Part shown: one piece after another, positions 45,768-54,473 of the stretch | How positions within the stretch are numbered: position 1 is the stretch's first letter | Layout of the letters: the number at the start of each line of letters is the position of its first letter | From: CAIVVT01 sp963757265 | GTDB lineage: Bacteria > Acidobacteriota > Terriglobia > Bryobacterales > Bryobacteraceae | Reading direction: 5' to 3' | NCBI GenBank assembly: GCA_963757265.1 | Contig: CAVWRA010000003.1 | Coordinates: forward strand, 1-64,000 | DNA: 64,000 nt | Notes under the pieces: generated by a model | What the model saw: only the letters and a program-made list of their open reading frames with translations | Databases searched by the model: none | What the model was told of the DNA's origin: nothing | Position numbers and translations under genes: made by a program

Positions 45768-47162
45768 ATGAAGAGACTGAATTGCCTGGCCGCTGCGGCG
45801 ACGCTGGCCGCGTGTGTATGGGCGGCGGAACCGCCCAAGAAGCCGCTGGTAGCCCCGACGCCGCCGATGGGCTGGAACAGTTACGACGCTTACGATTGCA
45901 CGATCAACGAACAGGACTTCCGCGCCAACGTTGACGTGCTGGCGAAAGAGCTGAAGGAGTATGGCTGGCAGTACGCGGTGATCGATTTTCTGTGGTACAA
46001 CCCGGCGCTGGGCAGTCCGGATGACCTGGCCAACCGGAAGGGGAATCCCGACCTGCGAGTTGACTCGCACGGCCGGCCGCTCGACAGACTGGACATGGAC
46101 CAAAACGGCCGCCTGCTGCCGTCGGTGAACCGCTTTCCGTCAGCGGCCAACGGCGCGGGCTTCAAGCCGATCGCCGATTACGTCCACGGCAAGGGCCTGA
46201 AATTCGGCATCCACATCATGCGCGGGATCCCGCGCCAAGCGTATTTCCAGAGTTTAGCAGTGCTGGGCACCAAGTACACGGCCAGGGATGCCGCCAACCC
46301 GCGCGACACGTGCCCGTGGCTGAACTACATGTACGGTGTCAACCCCACGAAGCCCGCTGGGCAGGCGTACTACGACTCTCTCCTCAAGCTGTACGCCGGG
46401 TGGGGCGTCGATTTCATCAAGGTCGACGACATCTCGGCGGCGGTGTACCACGCGGGCGAAATAGAAATGATCCGCAAGGCCATCGACCGCTGCGGCCGGC
46501 CAATCGTGTTGAGCCTGTCACCGGGCGAGACGCCGCTCGGCCGCGCGCGGCACGTATGCCGCTACGCCAACATGTGGCGCCTGTCGGACGATTTCTGGGA
46601 CAACTGGAAATCGCTGGCGCACAACTTCGACCTGCTGAACGCATGGTCGGGATGGCGCGCGCCGGATGTGTGGCCCGATGGTGACATGCTGCCGATCGGC
46701 CATATTTCGCTGCACGGGCATCCCGTCGGCCCGGACCGGATGTCGGAGTTCACCTGGCCGGAGCATTACACGCTCATGTCGCTGTGGTCCATTGTGCGTT
46801 CGCCGTTGATGATCGGCGCGGACCTCGTGAGTTCTCCCCAACAGAGCCTCGCATTTCTGAAAAACAAGGAGGTCCTGGCGGTCAATCAGCACAGCGAAAA
46901 CAACCGGCAGGTGCGGAAAGGCGAACACGACGCTGTGTGGATCGCCGACGTGCCGGGAAGCGCGGACAAGTACCTGGCGCTGTTCAATCTCACGACCGAG
47001 AAAAGGAAAGTGACGTTCCACTTCGAAGATGAAATGGCGCGCGGCGAGTACGCGCTGCGCGATCTGTGGGCGCATCAGGACCTGGGCGTGTTTGGAGATG
47101 ATTTCGAGGCGCAGCTCGATCCGCACGGCGCGGGGTTGTACCGGATCACGCGCCGGAAATAG
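45768..47162 (+). CDS. GH27-family alpha-galactosidase, exported
   Basis: A 464-residue glycosidase with a signal peptide (LNCLAAAATLAACVWAAEPP). The GH27 hallmark PPMGWNSYDAYDCTINEQDF opens the barrel. DFIKVDDISAAVYHAGEIEM carries the nucleophile Asp, and YANMWRLSDDFWDNWKSL the acid/base Asp. LSLSPGETP and DGDMLPIGHISLHG are further barrel motifs. The family removes terminal alpha-galactose (some members alpha-N-acetylgalactosamine or beta-arabinopyranose). It follows the etfA gene with a 75-base gap. It complements the GH36 enzyme at 29431-31572. Confidence 0.88.
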   Translation: MKRLNCLAAAATLAACVWAAEPPKKPLVAPTPPMGWNSYDAYDCTINEQDFRANVDVLAKELKEYGWQYAVIDFLWYNPALGSPDDLANRKGNPDLRVDSHGRPLDRLDMDQNGRLLPSVNRFPSAANGAGFKPIADYVHGKGLKFGIHIMRGIPRQAYFQSLAVLGTKYTARDAANPRDTCPWLNYMYGVNPTKPAGQAYYDSLLKLYAGWGVDFIKVDDISAAVYHAGEIEMIRKAIDRCGRPIVLSLSPGETPLGRARHVCRYANMWRLSDDFWDNWKSLAHNFDLLNAWSGWRAPDVWPDGDMLPIGHISLHGHPVGPDRMSEFTWPEHYTLMSLWSIVRSPLMIGADLVSSPQQSLAFLKNKEVLAVNQHSENNRQVRKGEHDAVWIADVPGSADKYLALFNLTTEKRKVTFHFEDEMARGEYALRDLWAHQDLGVFGDDFEAQLDPHGAGLYRITRRK

Positions 47163-47230
47163 CTTTCCATGCGGCTCTGAAGGCGAGGGAACGGACCGAA
47201 TGTCCCGTTCCCCATCCTGAGAGCCGCCGC

Positions 47231-47411
47231 TAGCCCGGATGTTTCACCACGATCGCAGCGAGGCGCGATGAGAGGGTTGCAGATACAAGGCGCGCTTGCG
47301 GGACGCCCGCAGGCGTACTGGATGGTACGTCGAGGACGGCGACCGAGCGCAACACAGTAGATGCGGCCCTATCGCGCGCCGCAGCCGATGGTTGGTGAAA
47401 TATCCGGGCTA
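47231..47411. mobile_element. MITE-like element with 19-bp inverted ends (TAGCCCGGATG type)
   Basis: The left end TAGCCCGGATGTTTCACCA (47231-47249) and the right end TGGTGAAATATCCGGGCTA (47393-47411) are inverted with one mismatch. The ends begin with TA. The element is 181 bp and has no coding capacity; it lies between the convergent GH27 and epimerase genes. Similar 'TAGCCCGGATG...TTTCACC' ends are widespread in environmental bacteria as short repeats. It shares TA ends with the other MITE but not the sequence. Confidence 0.7.
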
Positions 47412-47432
47412 ACGGCGCGAGTCCATCGGTGA

Positions 47433-48482
47433 CTACTTCACGCCCAAAATGCGGCGGTTGCGCTTGTCGTCCGATGCGGCGCCGGCGAAGTCGTCGAACG
47501 CCTTCTTGGGCACATCGATCAGGCACGACTGGATGAACGGCGCACCCTCGGCCGCGCCCTGCGCCGCATCCTTGTAGCAGCACTCCCACTCCAGCACCGC
47601 CCAACCCTTGTAGCCGGCCGCGGTGAGGCGCGTGAAGACCTGTTTGAAATCGACCTGGCCGTCGCCCAGGCTGCGGAAGCGCCCGGGGCGCTCCTTCCAG
47701 CCGGAGAAGCTGCCGTAGACGCCAGCCTTGGCCGAGGGCCGGTACTCGGCGTCCTTCACGTGGAAAGCTCTGATGTGCTGGCCATAGGCATCGATAAAGC
47801 CCACGTAATCGAGGCACTGCAGGATGAAGTGCGACGGGTCGTAGAGGATCTTCACGCGCGGGTGGTTGCCGGTGGCTTCGAGGAACCGCTCGAAGGTCAC
47901 GCCATCGTGCAGGTCCTCGCCAGGATGCAGCTCGTAGGCGCAGTTGACGCCGAACTTGTCGGCGTAATCGAGGATCGGCTTCCAGCGCTTGGCGAGTTCC
48001 TTGAAACCCTCTTCGACGAGGCCGCCGGGGCGCTGCGGCCAGGGATACATGAAGGGCCACAGCAGCGCGCCGGAGAAGGTCGGCATAACGGTGAGGCCGA
48101 GGTTGGCCGAGGCCTTGATGGCGTACTTCACCTGCTGCACGGCCCACTTTGCGCGGGCCTTCGGATCGCCGTGAACCTCGGGCGCGGCGAAGACATCGAA
48201 CAGTTCGTCGTAAGCGGGGTGAACGGCGACCAACTGGCCGAGCAGATGCGAAGCGATCTCGGTGATGGCGAGACCGCTGGTCTGGCCTTGCAGGTCGTGG
48301 CAATAGGTCTTCGACTCGGCGGCCTTCTGAATGTCGATGACGCGCCCGTCCCATGACGGGATCTGTACGCCGAGATAGCCGAGCGAGGCCGCCCAGGCCG
48401 TTATGTTCGGCAGATTGTCGAAGGGCGCCTCGTTGCCGAGGAATTGCGCCAGGAAAATTGCGGGGCCTTTGATTTGAGCCAT
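47433..48482 (-). CDS. Sugar phosphate isomerase/epimerase (xylose-isomerase-like TIM barrel)
   Basis: A 349-residue TIM-barrel protein. Metal-binding residues can be seen in NCAYELHPGEDLHDG (Glu, His), VKILYDPSHFILQCL (Asp, His), IRAFHVKDAEYRPSA (His, Asp) and WAVLEWECCYKD (Glu). The N terminus lacks an export signal (MAQIKGPAIFLAQFLGNEAP). Relatives act on sugar acids, inositols or hydroxypyruvate-like compounds; substrate cannot be assigned. It is alone, minus strand, and its 3' end faces a MITE. Confidence 0.78.
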   Translation of the reverse strand: MAQIKGPAIFLAQFLGNEAPFDNLPNITAWAASLGYLGVQIPSWDGRVIDIQKAAESKTYCHDLQGQTSGLAITEIASHLLGQLVAVHPAYDELFDVFAAPEVHGDPKARAKWAVQQVKYAIKASANLGLTVMPTFSGALLWPFMYPWPQRPGGLVEEGFKELAKRWKPILDYADKFGVNCAYELHPGEDLHDGVTFERFLEATGNHPRVKILYDPSHFILQCLDYVGFIDAYGQHIRAFHVKDAEYRPSAKAGVYGSFSGWKERPGRFRSLGDGQVDFKQVFTRLTAAGYKGWAVLEWECCYKDAAQGAAEGAPFIQSCLIDVPKKAFDDFAGAASDDKRNRRILGVK

Positions 48483-48690
48483 GGTTGACCTTTCGGGAGT
48501 TGGAGGATTTCAGTGCTTCCTCGATGAGACTATCGTGTCGCAGGAGTGGAATGCAAAGGGAGAAAGGGACGCGCGACGATGCCGAGCTAAGGACCATTAC
48601 AGCCACAACGGACGCCGCGCTGGGGGGGGACGGTCACAAAATCCCAGGTGACGGACGTCCCCTTCCCCGCCCCTTTCACAGCCGCTGCGG

Positions 48691-49752
48691 TCACTTCGGA
48701 TGTAGGGTCAGCAGGCGGAACCCACGATCCGCACTGCACAAGAGATCGCCTTCGAAGACTTGGCAGGCGAAAACGAAACGCGGCAGCGCCTGCTTGTACC
48801 AATGTGTGCCCCCATCCGTGGTGTATGCAAGCCTGCTCTGCCCGTTATCGTGGTCTACCAGAAAGACGAATCCTCTTTCTCTCGACGTAAATCGAACTAC
48901 GCTTGCCGACTTGCGTTTCCCCTGAAATGACAGATCCAGGTCCGGCGCCCAGTGCTTTCCTCCGTCAACCGTGGAATACAAATAGCTACCATCATCGTTG
49001 TAACCGCAAGTGATGAGCCAGCCGCGCTGGTGATCGAAGAAGAACAGATCCTCTACCCAGGCGGGTCCTTGTGGCGGGGCTGTGCGGGACTCTTCCCAGT
49101 CCCGGCCGCCATTGACAGTTCGGAACACGAAAAAGTCCCTCCCACCAACGCCGGCGGTGCCGGAGATCCAACCAAGCTCTGGCGTCAAGAAAAGCAAGTG
49201 ATCGATGAAGACGATATCCGGGATCTTGGCTTCCACCCAAGAGCGGCCTCCGTCATTCGTGCGAAAGAACTTCTCGGCCACGGTTCCGTACCCACGGCTG
49301 CCATCAACCATTTGCATCCGTTGCAAGAATTGCTGAGACACGCTTTGCCAATGCTGACCGCCGTCCTGCGTACTGATCATGTTTGGCTCTTCCACGGGGT
49401 TCCACCATGCGATCCAGCCGCGCATGGCGTCCAGGAACGAAAAGGCGGGCGGGCCGTCTGGCTCGCCGGGGTACTGATATGTCTGAGCCATCTCTCTCCA
49501 GGTGCGGCCGGCGTCGGTGCTATGGACGACGATAAAAGGACCGGTAATGTCAGCTCCACCTTCGCCAACGGCCCACACATCATTACGACTCAAAAACTGA
49601 ACCCGTCTCAGCCCAGCGGCGGTCTTGCATCCTACGCATCTACCTTTGGTCCAGGTCAGTGTGAAGGGAGGACCAGCCGCTGTTTGGTCCTGTCCGTACG
49701 CGATGGTTGCCAGAAGCACGGGCCCGAACGCCGCCATGGAGAGCCTCGTCAT
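48691..49752 (-). CDS. Ycf48-like/BNR-repeat beta-propeller protein, exported
   Basis: A 353-residue secreted beta-propeller. Signal peptide LSMAAFGPVLLATIAYGQ. Blades carry the Asp-box/BNR pattern, for example STDAGRTWREM, STQDGGQHWQSVSQ, TNDGGRSWVEAKI, TVNGGRDWEESR, TVDGGKHWAPDLDL and TTDGGTHWYKQ. Two Cys pairs are present near the ends (GRCVGCKTAAG, FACQVFEGDLLCSADRG). The family includes photosystem assembly factor Ycf48 and sialidase-like propellers; without the catalytic sialidase triad it is more likely a binding or scaffold protein. Confidence 0.75.
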   Translation of the reverse strand: MTRLSMAAFGPVLLATIAYGQDQTAAGPPFTLTWTKGRCVGCKTAAGLRRVQFLSRNDVWAVGEGGADITGPFIVVHSTDAGRTWREMAQTYQYPGEPDGPPAFSFLDAMRGWIAWWNPVEEPNMISTQDGGQHWQSVSQQFLQRMQMVDGSRGYGTVAEKFFRTNDGGRSWVEAKIPDIVFIDHLLFLTPELGWISGTAGVGGRDFFVFRTVNGGRDWEESRTAPPQGPAWVEDLFFFDHQRGWLITCGYNDDGSYLYSTVDGGKHWAPDLDLSFQGKRKSASVVRFTSRERGFVFLVDHDNGQSRLAYTTDGGTHWYKQALPRFVFACQVFEGDLLCSADRGFRLLTLHPK

Positions 49753-49782
49753 TTATTTGCTCCCGGATTCAATCCGGTGACA

Positions 49783-49880
49783 GTCATGAAGCTACCACTT
49801 CACCCGAAGGCATGAAAATGCCCGATCTACGAACCTTTGGAATCAGTAGCTTGCGGGCATTTTCAAGAGAGTACACTCAA
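49783..49880 (+). repeat. Imperfect direct repeat, copy 1
   Basis: Starts GTCATGAAGCTACCACTTCA and includes GGAATCAGTAGCTTGCGGGC and ATTTTCAAGAGAGTA. Copy 2 at 50292-50388 has the same order of words with about one change per ten bases. The preceding 'AATCCGGTGACAG' also recurs as 'AATCCGGGGACAG'. Confidence 0.7.
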
Positions 49881-50291
49881 ACCCCAGCCCGGATGCCGAC
49901 GCCTGGCCGTTCCCGACCGCCGATTCATCACTTTTCTACACTTCTGCCGATTTTTCCCGCCCCTCGCCCCCTGGTCCGCCTCTGTCCATCCCTGGGACTC
50001 GCAGCCATGTGCCCCAGGATCAGCAACTTGCCGCTTCGGCCGAAACCCCAGCCCTTCGTCTGGCCCAGACCGAATTCATCACTGTTCATCACTTTTCATC
50101 ACTTTTCTACACTCCCGCTACACCAGTGACGAATCGCTCTTTTTTCGCCTATTCTATTTCGCCCCTTATTCGCTCTTGACAGAGGGCGTATCTTATAGTT
50201 GGGGCAGGGGTTGCGCGAGATTGGCTTTGTTCCGCATTTTTTGTTATTGCGCTCTTGAATCCCGAATCCGGGAATCCGGGGACAGCGGTGC

Positions 50292-50388
50292 GTCATGAAG
50301 CTCCCGCTTCACTCGGAAGCATGGAAATGCTCGTTTCCCGTACTTTTGGAACCAGTGGCTTGCGGGCATTTTCAACAGAGTATACGCA
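50292..50388 (+). repeat. Imperfect direct repeat, copy 2
   Basis: Starts GTCATGAAGCTCCCGCTTCA and includes GGAACCAGTGGCTTGCGGGC and ATTTTCAACAGAGTA. The pair flanks about 410 bases; it could mark a duplication or the long terminal parts of a small lost element. Confidence 0.7.
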
Positions 50389-50536
50389 ATTTCCAATTCC
50401 GAGTGAACGCTCTTCTTCTGCCTGAACTCGGGGATTGCATATTTGCCCCCGTAACGGGATCGGCTCTTGATGGGGTGGAGATCGGGGACGGTCGCACTGG
50501 AGTCCGCGAGGGACAGAGATGACCGTCCCCGGGGTC

Positions 50537-51388
50537 CTAGCCGCGCACGGAGGCGGCGGGAATGCGTTTCGTCAGGTCGCTGAACTCGGCGACGCTCTCG
50601 CTGCCGATGGTGAAGCAGTCGACGATCTCAGTAGAGAGGGCATACTGGAGGCACTCGTCAACGCGGTGGCGCAGTTTCCCCGCCCCGAAGATCTTCATGC
50701 CGATGATGCCCTTGCCAGAGGCTTTCATGCCCTTGAGAACGGCGCTCACGGTGGCCACGTCGGAGTCCATGATCGCGCCGGCGGGGTTGAAGCGCGCCAG
50801 GTCGACTTCGACCCAGGGAGAGTCGGCGGCGGCCTTCAGCGCGCCGAGGGTGTGGCAACTCGTGCCCTTGGTCTTGATGAGGCCCTTCTCCTGGGCTTCA
50901 CTGATGAAGTCCATCGCGCCCTTCTTGCGCGCCGGCCAGTCGGGGTCCATCATGCAGTGCAGCAGCATGATGTCGATGTAGTCGACGCCCAGTTCCCGGC
51001 GGAAGCGGTCGAGGTCGGCCTTCATCTCGTTGTAGGTGTTGGAGTGCGTCTTGGTCAGGATCGCGATCTTCTCCCGCGGAACCTTCTTCAGCGCTTCCTT
51101 GACATAAGGGTGCGTGCCGTACTGGTCGGCGGAGTCATAGAAACACACGCCATTGTCGTAGGCGGTGCGCAGCAGATCGGCCAATCCGCTCATGCCCAGT
51201 TTGCGGGTCTGGTTCGAACTGCCGCCCATGCCGTTGGTGCCGGTGCCCATCGCCAGGCGGGTCACCTTCACTTTCTTTGGACCAAGCTCAATCACATCGC
51301 TGGCCGACTTCTTCGTAGTACCGGCGAAAAGATGGTATGGAAAGGCCGAAAGACTGACGGCGCCCCGGATGAAATCGCGTCGCTGCAT
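50537..51388 (-). CDS. Aldo/keto reductase with twin-arginine-like leader
   Basis: A 283-residue AKR-barrel protein. The leader MQRRDFIRGAVSLSAFP is twin-arginine-like. Family motifs are MGTGTNGMGGSSNQTRKLGM, the catalytic NGVCFYDSADQYGTHPYVKE (Asp and Tyr), a KTHSNTYNEMKADLDRFRRE segment, VDYIDIMLLHCMMDPDWPAR and TKGTSCHTLGALKAA. Unlike the AKR at 34598-35731 it has no C-terminal Fe-S cysteine cluster. Substrate unknown. It lies alone between the repeat region and the UbiD gene. Confidence 0.82.
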   Translation of the reverse strand: MQRRDFIRGAVSLSAFPYHLFAGTTKKSASDVIELGPKKVKVTRLAMGTGTNGMGGSSNQTRKLGMSGLADLLRTAYDNGVCFYDSADQYGTHPYVKEALKKVPREKIAILTKTHSNTYNEMKADLDRFRRELGVDYIDIMLLHCMMDPDWPARKKGAMDFISEAQEKGLIKTKGTSCHTLGALKAAADSPWVEVDLARFNPAGAIMDSDVATVSAVLKGMKASGKGIIGMKIFGAGKLRHRVDECLQYALSTEIVDCFTIGSESVAEFSDLTKRIPAASVRG

Positions 51389-51476
51389 ACAACCTCCAAG
51401 TTCGGATGATCCCAGGTTTCAAACTGAACTGTTAAGTACATGATAGACACAATTCAGACGGAAAGGGCGGCAGGGG

Positions 51477-52931
51477 TCACAAACCCGCCCGCCTCCACAA
51501 CTCGTCAACCCGCTGTTTCACTTCTTGCGACATGGTGATCACATCCGGCCAGCGCCGGGTGAAGCCTTCCGCGGGCAACTTCTTCGTCGCGTCGATGCCC
51601 ATCTTGGAACCGTAGTCGGCCATGCGCGAAGCGTGGTCGAGCGAATCGACGGGGCCGTGGACAAACTCGAGGTCGCGCTGCGGATCGATGTTATTGAGCG
51701 CGCGCCAGGCCACTGTGGAGTGGTCCTGGACGTCCACATCCTGATCCACCACGACGATGACTTTTGTGAACATGGCCTGCCCCAGGCCCCAGATGGCGTG
51801 CATCACCTTGCGCGCCTGGCCGGGATAGGACTTGCGGATCGAAACCAGCATCAGGTTGTGGAAGACGCCCTCCGCGGGCATCGAGATGTCGCGGATCTCG
51901 GGGATCTGCATGCGCATCAGAGGCAGGAAGATGCGCTCGATGGCCTGGCCCATGTAGAAGTCCTCCATGGGCGGCGGGCCGACGATGGTGGCGGCGTAGA
52001 TGGGATCGCGGCGCTGGGTGATGCATTCGACGTGGAAAACCGGGTACGGATCGTCGAGCGAATAATACCCGGTGTGGTCGCCGAACGGCCCCTCGGTGCG
52101 CGTTTCGCCCAGCGTGACGTAGCCTTCGAGCACGATTTCGGAGTTGGCGGGAACCTCCAGATCGCAGGTCTCGCATTTCACCATTTCCACGGGCTCGCGG
52201 CGCAGGAAGCCGGCGATCAGCATCTCGTCGAGATCGGGTGGCAGGGGCAGGACCGGCGCGTACATGGTGGCGGGATCAGAACCGATCGCTACGGCGACGC
52301 TCATGCGCGCGTCTTTGCTGCCGCCCCCCTCCAGCAGTCGGCGGTAATGTTCTGCGCCCTGCTTCTGCGTTTGCCAGTGCATGCCGGTGGTGCGGTCGTC
52401 GTAAACCTGCATGCGGTACATGCCGCAATTGCGCTTGCCGGTTTCGGGATTGCACGTGAAGACCATCGGCAGCGTGATGAACGGTCCCGCGTCCTGCGGC
52501 CAGCAGTGCAGAATGGGGAACTCGCGCAGGGAAAAGTTGTCCTTGCGGATCACCTCCTTGCACGGCCCGGACGCGACCGTCCGGGGGAAGAACTTGGCCA
52601 TGTCGGCGAACTTGGGCAGCAGCTTGAGTTTGTCGATCAGGCCCTGCGGCATCCGCATCTCGAGCATCTCGACGATGCGGTCGGCATGCTCCTGGACGGA
52701 CTTGACCTCCAGCGCCAGCGCCATGCGGCGCGCCGAGGCGAACGCGTTAATGAGCAGCGGAACCTTGGAGCCCTTGGGCTTTTCGAACAGCAGCGCGGGC
52801 CCGTCGGTTTTCACCGAGCGGTCCGCGAATTCGGTGATTTCGAGATACGGATCCACCTCGAAGGGGATGCGCTTGAGCTGCTGCTCTTTTTCGAGCCGGC
52901 GGATGTAGTCGCGCAGATCGGTGTAGGCCAT
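51477..52931 (-). CDS. UbiD-family decarboxylase
   Basis: A 484-residue prenylated-FMN-dependent decarboxylase. Characteristic regions are GPCKEVIRKDNFSLREFPIL, HCWPQDAGPFITLPMVFTCN, NCGMYRMQVYDDRTTGMHWQ and the acidic motif EIVLEGYVTLGETRTEGPFG followed by DHTGYYS. Reactions range from 4-hydroxybenzoate polyprenyl carboxylate removal to aromatic (de)carboxylation. The cofactor prenyltransferase UbiX is not in the window. ATG 52931 is the natural start; the divergent fabG gene begins 66 bases away, so they share a short promoter region. Confidence 0.88.
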   Translation of the reverse strand: MAYTDLRDYIRRLEKEQQLKRIPFEVDPYLEITEFADRSVKTDGPALLFEKPKGSKVPLLINAFASARRMALALEVKSVQEHADRIVEMLEMRMPQGLIDKLKLLPKFADMAKFFPRTVASGPCKEVIRKDNFSLREFPILHCWPQDAGPFITLPMVFTCNPETGKRNCGMYRMQVYDDRTTGMHWQTQKQGAEHYRRLLEGGGSKDARMSVAVAIGSDPATMYAPVLPLPPDLDEMLIAGFLRREPVEMVKCETCDLEVPANSEIVLEGYVTLGETRTEGPFGDHTGYYSLDDPYPVFHVECITQRRDPIYAATIVGPPPMEDFYMGQAIERIFLPLMRMQIPEIRDISMPAEGVFHNLMLVSIRKSYPGQARKVMHAIWGLGQAMFTKVIVVVDQDVDVQDHSTVAWRALNNIDPQRDLEFVHGPVDSLDHASRMADYGSKMGIDATKKLPAEGFTRRWPDVITMSQEVKQRVDELWRRAGL

Positions 52932-52997
52932 CGGAAACGGGTTACCTCTGCAATCTACTATGATGAAGGTTTCTCAAGTTCGATTGCAGGAGTGACC

Positions 52998-53732
52998 ATG
53001 TTTCAAAGAGTTGCGCTGGTGACCGGCGCCAGCCGCGGCATTGGGCGCGCCATCGCCCATACGCTGTGCAAAGCCAACTATGCCATCGTCGTCGCCTCGC
53101 CGGAAATCGAGAATAACGAGAAGGTGGCGGGCGAGATCTGCGCCTGCGGCGGCGAGTGCATGACGCTCGATTTCAACGTCACGTCCCAGGAATCGGTGAA
53201 GGCGGGCGTCAACGCGGTTATGGAGAAGCTCCACCGGATCGATGTCCTGGTCAACAATGCCGGAATCACGCGCGACGCGCTGGCGATGCGCCTCAAAGCG
53301 GCTGATTGGAACATGGTGCTGCAGGTCAATTTGACCGGCGCCTTTTACGTCAGCCAGGCGGTCATCCCGCACATGATCAAGGAGCGCTGGGGCCGCATCA
53401 TCAACATCGCGTCGGTGGTGGGCGAGATGGGCAATCCGGGACAGGCCAACTACGTAGCCTCGAAGGCGGGGCTGATCGGGTTGACCAAGTGCCTGGCGCT
53501 GGAGCTGGCCTCGCGCAATGTGACCGTGAATGCCATTGCGCCGGGTTTTATCGAGACCGACATGACCGCCGTGCTGACCGAAGAGCAGAAGCAGAAGATG
53601 CTCGAGCACATCGCGCTGAAGCGCCTCGGCAAGCCTGACGACATCGCCGCCGCCGTGAAGTTCCTGGCCAGCGACGATGCCAGCTACATCACCGGGCACG
53701 TGCTGAAGGTCAACGGCGGGATGTACATGTAG
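52998..53732 (+). CDS. fabG: 3-oxoacyl-ACP reductase (FabG-like SDR)
   Basis: A 244-residue short-chain dehydrogenase. VALVTGASRGIGRAIA is the NADPH loop; NNAGITRDALAMRLKAADW the stabilising NNAG motif; INIASVVGEMGNPGQANYVA with ASKAGLIGLTK provides Ser, Tyr and Lys catalytic residues (YVASK). The C-terminal FLASDDASYITGHVLKVNGG is standard FabG. ATG 52998 follows GCAGGAG at 7 bases. No acyl carrier protein or FabF gene adjoins it, so it may be a secondary FabG. Its long open reading frame extends upstream over the UbiD gene but that part is not coding. Confidence 0.88.
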   Translation: MFQRVALVTGASRGIGRAIAHTLCKANYAIVVASPEIENNEKVAGEICACGGECMTLDFNVTSQESVKAGVNAVMEKLHRIDVLVNNAGITRDALAMRLKAADWNMVLQVNLTGAFYVSQAVIPHMIKERWGRIINIASVVGEMGNPGQANYVASKAGLIGLTKCLALELASRNVTVNAIAPGFIETDMTAVLTEEQKQKMLEHIALKRLGKPDDIAAAVKFLASDDASYITGHVLKVNGGMYM

Positions 53733-53772
53733 CGCGGCGCCCCACAGAATTTCAGGAAAAGAGGATTCAAAA

Positions 53773-54024
53773 ATGTCAGAACGCAACGGGGATAAGGCCC
53801 GCCACGACGCGCGGGTGAAGCGCCGCGCGCAGCGCCGGGTCAAGTCGCGGGCCATGGCTGCGGCAGCGGCCGAGAGGGCCAAGAATCCGCCGCCGCCGGC
53901 CGTGAAGCGGGTCAAGAAGAAGCGTGCCAAGCCGGTCGCGGAGCCGGTGGCAGCGCCGGTTGTGGTGGCGGCTGAGAAACCGGCCAAGAAGCCCAAGGAA
54001 AAGCCGGCTAAGCCCGGGGCCTAG
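53773..54024 (+). CDS. Small, very basic Lys/Ala/Pro-rich protein
   Basis: An 83-residue protein: an Arg/Lys-rich first half (ARVKRRAQRRVKSRAMAAAA) and a Lys/Pro/Ala tail (VKRVKKKRAKPVAEPV, EKPAKKPKEKPAKPG). The composition resembles the C-terminal tails of histone H1-like bacterial proteins, suggesting nucleic-acid binding. No folded domain can be seen. AGGAAAAGAGG precedes the ATG. It lies directly after fabG on the same strand and its stop overlaps that of the convergent DUF2752 gene by four bases. Confidence 0.5.
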   Translation: MSERNGDKARHDARVKRRAQRRVKSRAMAAAAAERAKNPPPPAVKRVKKKRAKPVAEPVAAPVVVAAEKPAKKPKEKPAKPGA

Positions 54025-54473
54025 GCCGCTGCCAGCGCCTGCGCCACGGCTGCGATCCAGCCCGCGAACCAGACCAGAACAACCAGGGCCGCGCTCACAT
54101 AGATGACGCGTGGAGCGAGGCTTTCCGCGCGTGCGGCGAGCGGCGCGGCGTCTCGCATCCGGATGATCCCGAGGGCCATCACCGTTACGGCCGAGACGAG
54201 CGTTCCAATCACCAGCGCCGGTCCGCCGGGCGCGATGCGCCACGCCCGCGCCCATTCGCCGTGCAGAGCGAGAATGACGGCGCGCGTCACGCCGCAATTC
54301 GGGCATGGGATGCCAAAGCGCAGGCGGAAGGCGCACTCAGCGCCAAAAGCGTGGCCGAGAAACCAGGTGTGTTGCTCGTCGGCGGCGCAGCACTCTCGTA
54401 CGGCCAAACAGGCCGCCACGAGCGCAATGCCAGTGGCGATCGGCGGCCAGCGGCGGGCGACGCTAGCGGACAT
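54021..54473 (-). CDS. DUF2752 membrane protein
   Basis: A 150-residue inner-membrane protein with about three helices (PPIATGIALVAACLAVRECC, LVIGTLVSAVTVMALGIIR, YVSAALVVLVWFAGWIAAVA). The DUF2752 signature CPNCGVTRAVILALHGEWAR is intact. Function unknown. The start at 54473 lies inside the end of the RDD gene (11-base overlap), so the two form an operon. Confidence 0.8.
   Translation of the reverse strand: MSASVARRWPPIATGIALVAACLAVRECCAADEQHTWFLGHAFGAECAFRLRFGIPCPNCGVTRAVILALHGEWARAWRIAPGGPALVIGTLVSAVTVMALGIIRMRDAAPLAARAESLAPRVIYVSAALVVLVWFAGWIAAVAQALAAA

Larger units (their letters stand above)
49753..50536. other. Long intergenic region bracketed by a direct repeat
   Basis: About 780 bases without a supported gene. 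It contains two imperfect copies of a 95-base sequence (49783-49880 and 50292-50388), and a CACTTTTCATCACTTTTC short repeat near 50085-50110. The middle is lower in GC than the flanking genes. Confidence 0.5.

Noticed and set aside
51525..52997. Upstream extension of the fabG frame over the UbiD gene
   Set aside because: FabG begins at ATG 52998 with a good ribosome-binding site; the extension has His/Arg/Asp-rich shadow composition.
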